Made by a program: the position numbers and the translations under genes
Shown: positions 60,768-64,000 of the stretch, piece by piece
How the letters are laid out: every line of letters starts with the position of its first letter
How positions within the stretch are numbered: the first letter of the stretch is position 1
The notes under the pieces: model-generated
Told to the model about the DNA's origin: nothing
Database searches by the model: none
The model's input: the letters and a program-made list of their open reading frames with translations, nothing else
From: Acidobacteriota bacterium
GTDB lineage: Bacteria > Acidobacteriota > Vicinamibacteria > Vicinamibacterales > SCN-69-37
NCBI GenBank assembly: GCA_947467605.1
Contig: CANIII010000005.1
Location: forward strand, 62,001-126,000
DNA length: 64,000 nucleotides
Direction: 5' to 3'

Positions 60768-63569
60768 ATGTCGTCGGCGTGGAAAGGCATCCAGGGAGTC
60801 AATCAGGGGTACGCACGAGAGCTGTTCGAGCGCTTTCGACAGGACCCGAATTCGGTCGATGCGGCGACGCGCGACCTGTTTGCGACGTGGACGCCACCAG
60901 ACGAGGACCAGCCGGAGTTACCGGCCGGGGTCAGCGTGCCGGTCACGGATGCCGCGCGGATCGTCGGTGCGTTCAACTACGCGCAGTCCATCCGTCGATA
61001 TGGGCATCTGGCCGCGACACTCGATCCGCTCGGGACCAGCCGACGCGGTGATCCGGCCCTTGAGGCCGCCACGCACCACGTCACCGAGGCCGACCTCCGC
61101 AGCCTGCCGGCGTCGCTCGTGTGGGGCGGCATCAGTGCGGAGCTGCAGACGATGGCACAGGTCATCGAACGCCTGCAGCGCCTCTACTGCGGCAACATCG
61201 GCTACGACTTCGCGCACATCTTCAACCCGAACGAACGGCGCTGGCTCCGCGAAGCGGTGGAGAGCGGCCGCTTCACGACGGCCACGCAGCCCATCGATCC
61301 GGTGGCGATGCTCGATCGGTTGACGGAAGTCGAAGGCTTCGAACGCTTCCTGCAGCGCACATTCCCGGGCAAGACGCGGTTCTCGATCGAGGGCCTCGAC
61401 ATGATGGTGCCGATCCTCGACGAAGTGATTCGTGAGGCGGCCAGTGACGGCGTCGGACGCGGCTTCATTGCGATGGCCCACCGCGGCCGCCTCAACGTCA
61501 TGGCGCACGTGCTGGGCAAGCCGTACCCGCAGCTGCTGGCCGAGTTCCGCGATCCGGTCAAGAGCGCGTACGAACATCAGGGCCTCGAATGGGCTGGTGA
61601 CGTGAAGTATCACCTGGCGGCGTCGCGCGAATTCCCGGGCGGTCGCGACGTGAACTTTGTCGTTTCGATGCCGCCGAACCCGAGCCACCTCGAAGCCATC
61701 GATCCCGTGCTCGAGGGCATGGCGCGTGCGGCCGGCACCGACGCGTCGAAGCGCGGCGCACCGGTCTTCGATCCCGGCTCCGTGCTGCCCATCCTCATTC
61801 ACGGTGACGGCGCATTTCCCGGCCAGGGCATCGTCGCCGAGACGCTCAACCTCAATCGGCTTGACGGCTACTTCACCGGCGGCACGATTCACATCATTGC
61901 GAACAACCAGATTGGCTTCACAACCAATCAACACGATTCATTCAGCACGCTCTATGCGAGCGGCCTCGCGCGCGGCTTCAAGATTCCGATCGTGCACGTG
62001 AATGCGGATGACGTGGAGGCCTGCGTGGCCGTGGCGCGCATGGCGATCGCATATCGGCAGGAGTTCAAGCGCGATTTCCTGATCGATCTCATCGGTTACC
62101 GTCGCTACGGGCACAACGAAGGCGACGAGCCGGCGTTCACGCAGCCCGTGATGTATCAGAAGATCAACGCACACCCGACGGTGCGCCAGCTCTGGGGCCG
62201 CACGGTGGAAGCGCGCGGCGGTGTCGCGGCGGGTCAAGTCGATGCGATGCTCAACGACCGGATGACATCGCTGCAGCAAGCGTTCGACGCGGTGCAGCCG
62301 GACAAGGATCTCGTGGAAACGGTGCCAGAGATCGCGCCACCCGGCACGGCCTCCGCGACGGTGACCACCGTTCCGCTCGACAGCCTCCGCGCGCTGAATG
62401 CGAGCCTGCTCACCACGCCGGAGGGATTCACGGTTCACCGCAAACTCGAACGGCTCCGCGACAAACAGCGCGTCGCCCTGAACGATGCATCCGCGGCCAC
62501 GGTCGATTGGGCGACGGCTGAGGCCCTCGCGTTTGCGTCCATTCTCGAAGACGGCACACCGATCCGGCTGACGGGCGAAGACGTCGAGCGCGGCACATTC
62601 AGCCACCGACACGCCGTGGTGCGCGACGCGGTGAACGGCTCTGCGCACTGCGGGCTCCAGCAACTGCCGCAGGCGAAGGCCTCGTTTGCGATTCACAACA
62701 GCCCGCTGTCCGAACAGGGCACGATTGGTTTCGAATACGGCTACAACGTGCAGGCGCCCACCCATCTCGTGTTGTGGGAAGCGCAGTACGGCGACTTCAT
62801 CAACGGCGCACAGGGGATCATCGACGAGTTCGTCGTCTCCGCGCGCGCGAAGTGGGGCCAGACGCCGTCGCTGGTGTTCCTGCTGCCCCATGCACACGAA
62901 GGCCAGGGGCCCGATCACGCGAGTGCGCGGCCGGAGCGATTCCTGCAGATGGCCGCCGACATCAACATGCGCGTGGTCAACTGCACGACGCCCGCGCAGT
63001 ACTTCCACCTCCTCCGTCGTCAGGCCAAGCTGCTCACCACCGACCCGCTGCCGCTGATCGTGCTGTCGCCGAAGAGCTTGCTGCGACACGCGTCCGTGGT
63101 GTCGACGCCCGCCGAATTGGCCGAGGGCAAGTGGCTCCAGCTGATTGACGATGCCGACGCGCGCACGCGCGCCAAATCGATTCGCCGCGTCGTGCTCTGC
63201 AGCGGCAAGATCGCGATCGACCTCCTCACGAGCGAGGCACGCAAAACGTCGAAGGACGTGGCAATCTGCCGCGTGGAACAGCTCTATCCCTTCCCGGCCA
63301 ACGACATCGCGACGCTGATCGCCAGCTACCCGAATGCCGACGACGTGTTGTGGGTGCAGGAAGAGCCGGAGAACATGGGCGCGTGGGACTTTGTGCGCCC
63401 CACGCTGCAGGACCTCGCGGGGGCGCGGCGATTCGGCGTCCTCGCGCGACCGCGCAGTTCCAGCCCGGCGGAAGGCTCATCGGCGCGTCACGCCGCAAAT
63501 CAGGAACGGCTGATCGCTCAAGCATTTGTCGTGCAACAGACCGGGCGCTCGCCCAAGGGCAAAGGATAG
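60768..63569 (+). CDS. sucA: 2-oxoglutarate dehydrogenase E1 component
   Basis: A 933-residue thiamine-diphosphate-dependent E1 of the TCA cycle. Signatures: the N-terminal NQGYARELFERFRQDPNSVD, FIAMAHRGRLNVMAHVLGKP, HGDGAFPGQGIVAETLNL, IANNQIGFTT, IGYRRYGHNEGDEPAFTQP and the C-terminal VLWVQEEPENMGAWDFV. It decarboxylates 2-oxoglutarate and passes succinyl to E2. The 93-nt gap upstream contains TATGAT (60724-60729), a possible -10. sucB follows after 2 nt. Confidence 0.97.
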   Translation: MSSAWKGIQGVNQGYARELFERFRQDPNSVDAATRDLFATWTPPDEDQPELPAGVSVPVTDAARIVGAFNYAQSIRRYGHLAATLDPLGTSRRGDPALEAATHHVTEADLRSLPASLVWGGISAELQTMAQVIERLQRLYCGNIGYDFAHIFNPNERRWLREAVESGRFTTATQPIDPVAMLDRLTEVEGFERFLQRTFPGKTRFSIEGLDMMVPILDEVIREAASDGVGRGFIAMAHRGRLNVMAHVLGKPYPQLLAEFRDPVKSAYEHQGLEWAGDVKYHLAASREFPGGRDVNFVVSMPPNPSHLEAIDPVLEGMARAAGTDASKRGAPVFDPGSVLPILIHGDGAFPGQGIVAETLNLNRLDGYFTGGTIHIIANNQIGFTTNQHDSFSTLYASGLARGFKIPIVHVNADDVEACVAVARMAIAYRQEFKRDFLIDLIGYRRYGHNEGDEPAFTQPVMYQKINAHPTVRQLWGRTVEARGGVAAGQVDAMLNDRMTSLQQAFDAVQPDKDLVETVPEIAPPGTASATVTTVPLDSLRALNASLLTTPEGFTVHRKLERLRDKQRVALNDASAATVDWATAEALAFASILEDGTPIRLTGEDVERGTFSHRHAVVRDAVNGSAHCGLQQLPQAKASFAIHNSPLSEQGTIGFEYGYNVQAPTHLVLWEAQYGDFINGAQGIIDEFVVSARAKWGQTPSLVFLLPHAHEGQGPDHASARPERFLQMAADINMRVVNCTTPAQYFHLLRRQAKLLTTDPLPLIVLSPKSLLRHASVVSTPAELAEGKWLQLIDDADARTRAKSIRRVVLCSGKIAIDLLTSEARKTSKDVAICRVEQLYPFPANDIATLIASYPNADDVLWVQEEPENMGAWDFVRPTLQDLAGARRFGVLARPRSSSPAEGSSARHAANQERLIAQAFVVQQTGRSPKGKG

Positions 63570-63571
63570 AG

Positions 63572-64000
63572 ATGGCAGACATCATCGTTCCCGAAATGGG
63601 CGAGTCCATCGTGGACGCCCGCGTGGCGAAGTGGCTCAAACAGCCGGGCGACACCGTCGCCGTTGGCGAGCCGCTGGTTGAACTCGAAACCGACAAGGTC
63701 GATATCGAGGTCGCGGCGCCCATCGCTGGCGTCCTCGGCCCGATCAAGTTCGCGACCGGATCGGATGTCAAAATCGGCGATGTGCTCGGCACCGTTGCGG
63801 CAGGACAAGGTGCCACGGCGGCGACACCGGCGGTTGCGCCGACACCTGCAGCGACAGCGCCGGATATTGCGGCGACGCCGTCGGCTCGCCGGGCCGCGCG
63901 TGAGAACAAAGTGGACCTCGCGGCTGTGCCGACAACTGGCGACCGCATCACCAAGGTCGATGTGCTGCGTGCGGCACAACCGGCGCCTGTCGCAGCGGCC
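63572..64000 (+). CDS. sucB: Dihydrolipoamide succinyltransferase E2, 5' part
   Basis: The first 143 residues of E2, cut by the window end. The lipoyl domain (about 1-76) carries the lipoylated Lys42 in ELETDKVDIEVAAP, followed by an Ala/Pro/Thr linker and the peripheral-subunit-binding domain (ATPSARRAARENKVDLAAV, DRITKVDVL). The catalytic domain lies beyond the window. It immediately follows sucA as in most sucAB operons. Confidence 0.95.
   Translation, partial: MADIIVPEMGESIVDARVAKWLKQPGDTVAVGEPLVELETDKVDIEVAAPIAGVLGPIKFATGSDVKIGDVLGTVAAGQGATAATPAVAPTPAATAPDIAATPSARRAARENKVDLAAVPTTGDRITKVDVLRAAQPAPVAAA

Overview
The window looks like chromosomal DNA of an Acidobacteriota bacterium, possibly class Vicinamibacteria. 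This is inference from gene content: an Oar-like TonB-dependent receptor with a carboxypeptidase-regulatory domain, a DUF1080-like protein, DUF2911, paired M16 peptidases, a BlaI/M56 pair and NamZ, all in uniformly high-GC DNA. I see no prophage, IS element, CRISPR array or rRNA. The only RNA gene is a tRNA-Ala(GGC). No gene-free stretch exceeds 300 bases.

Layout. 1-0.66 kb: an ammonium transporter gene cut off by the window edge on the left and broken internally on the right. 0.4-3.9 kb (minus): metal-uptake operon (exported Cys/His protein, outer-membrane barrel, binding protein, permease) that ends in a strong terminator and has no ATPase. 4-9.2 kb: secreted S9 peptidase, DUF2911 protein, CorA and a VapBC pair. 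9.2-18 kb: deoxyhypusine-synthase-like enzyme, 7TM histidine kinase, ABC exporter with a GldG-like tail, DUF1080-like protein and Oar-like receptor. 18-23.9 kb: fdhD, marC, two small cytochromes c, and a BlaI-M56-PH-NamZ operon that looks like cell-wall sensing plus muropeptide turnover. 23.9-30.4 kb: nhaA, pyruvate kinase, DsbA-type lipoprotein, zinc dehydrogenase, amidase, rhodanese. 30.2-43.9 kb: a long minus-strand run holding quinone reductase, an M16 pair, Mrp, small membrane proteins, AddAB and an exported coiled-coil protein. 44-48.5 kb: pgi, tRNA-Ala, cold-shock protein, YdcF, HAD phosphatase, SodC. 48.5-51.4 kb (minus): A-type Fe-S carrier, a Fur-diiron fusion regulator, a PHP phosphoesterase and a degenerate ABC-type ATPase. 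51.4-64 kb: methyltransferase, prenyl synthase, phosphatase-fold membrane protein, bioY, thiD, moaED, prfA-prmC, HIT protein, MHS transporter, and sucA with the start of sucB.

Two things stand out. First, the protein at 49996-50997 joins an apparently complete Fur-type regulator to a ferritin-like domain with a full diiron ligand set and a basic tail, and is transcribed after an Fe-S carrier gene; it could be a one-protein iron or peroxide sensor. Second, many start codons lie only 6-9 nt after a TANNNT-type -10 box and lack a Shine-Dalgarno sequence, which predicts leaderless mRNAs. In four divergent gene pairs the start codons are 18-24 nt apart and the two -10 boxes overlap.

Limits: family assignments come from recognising motifs in the translations, without database searches. 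Start sites and promoters are predictions.
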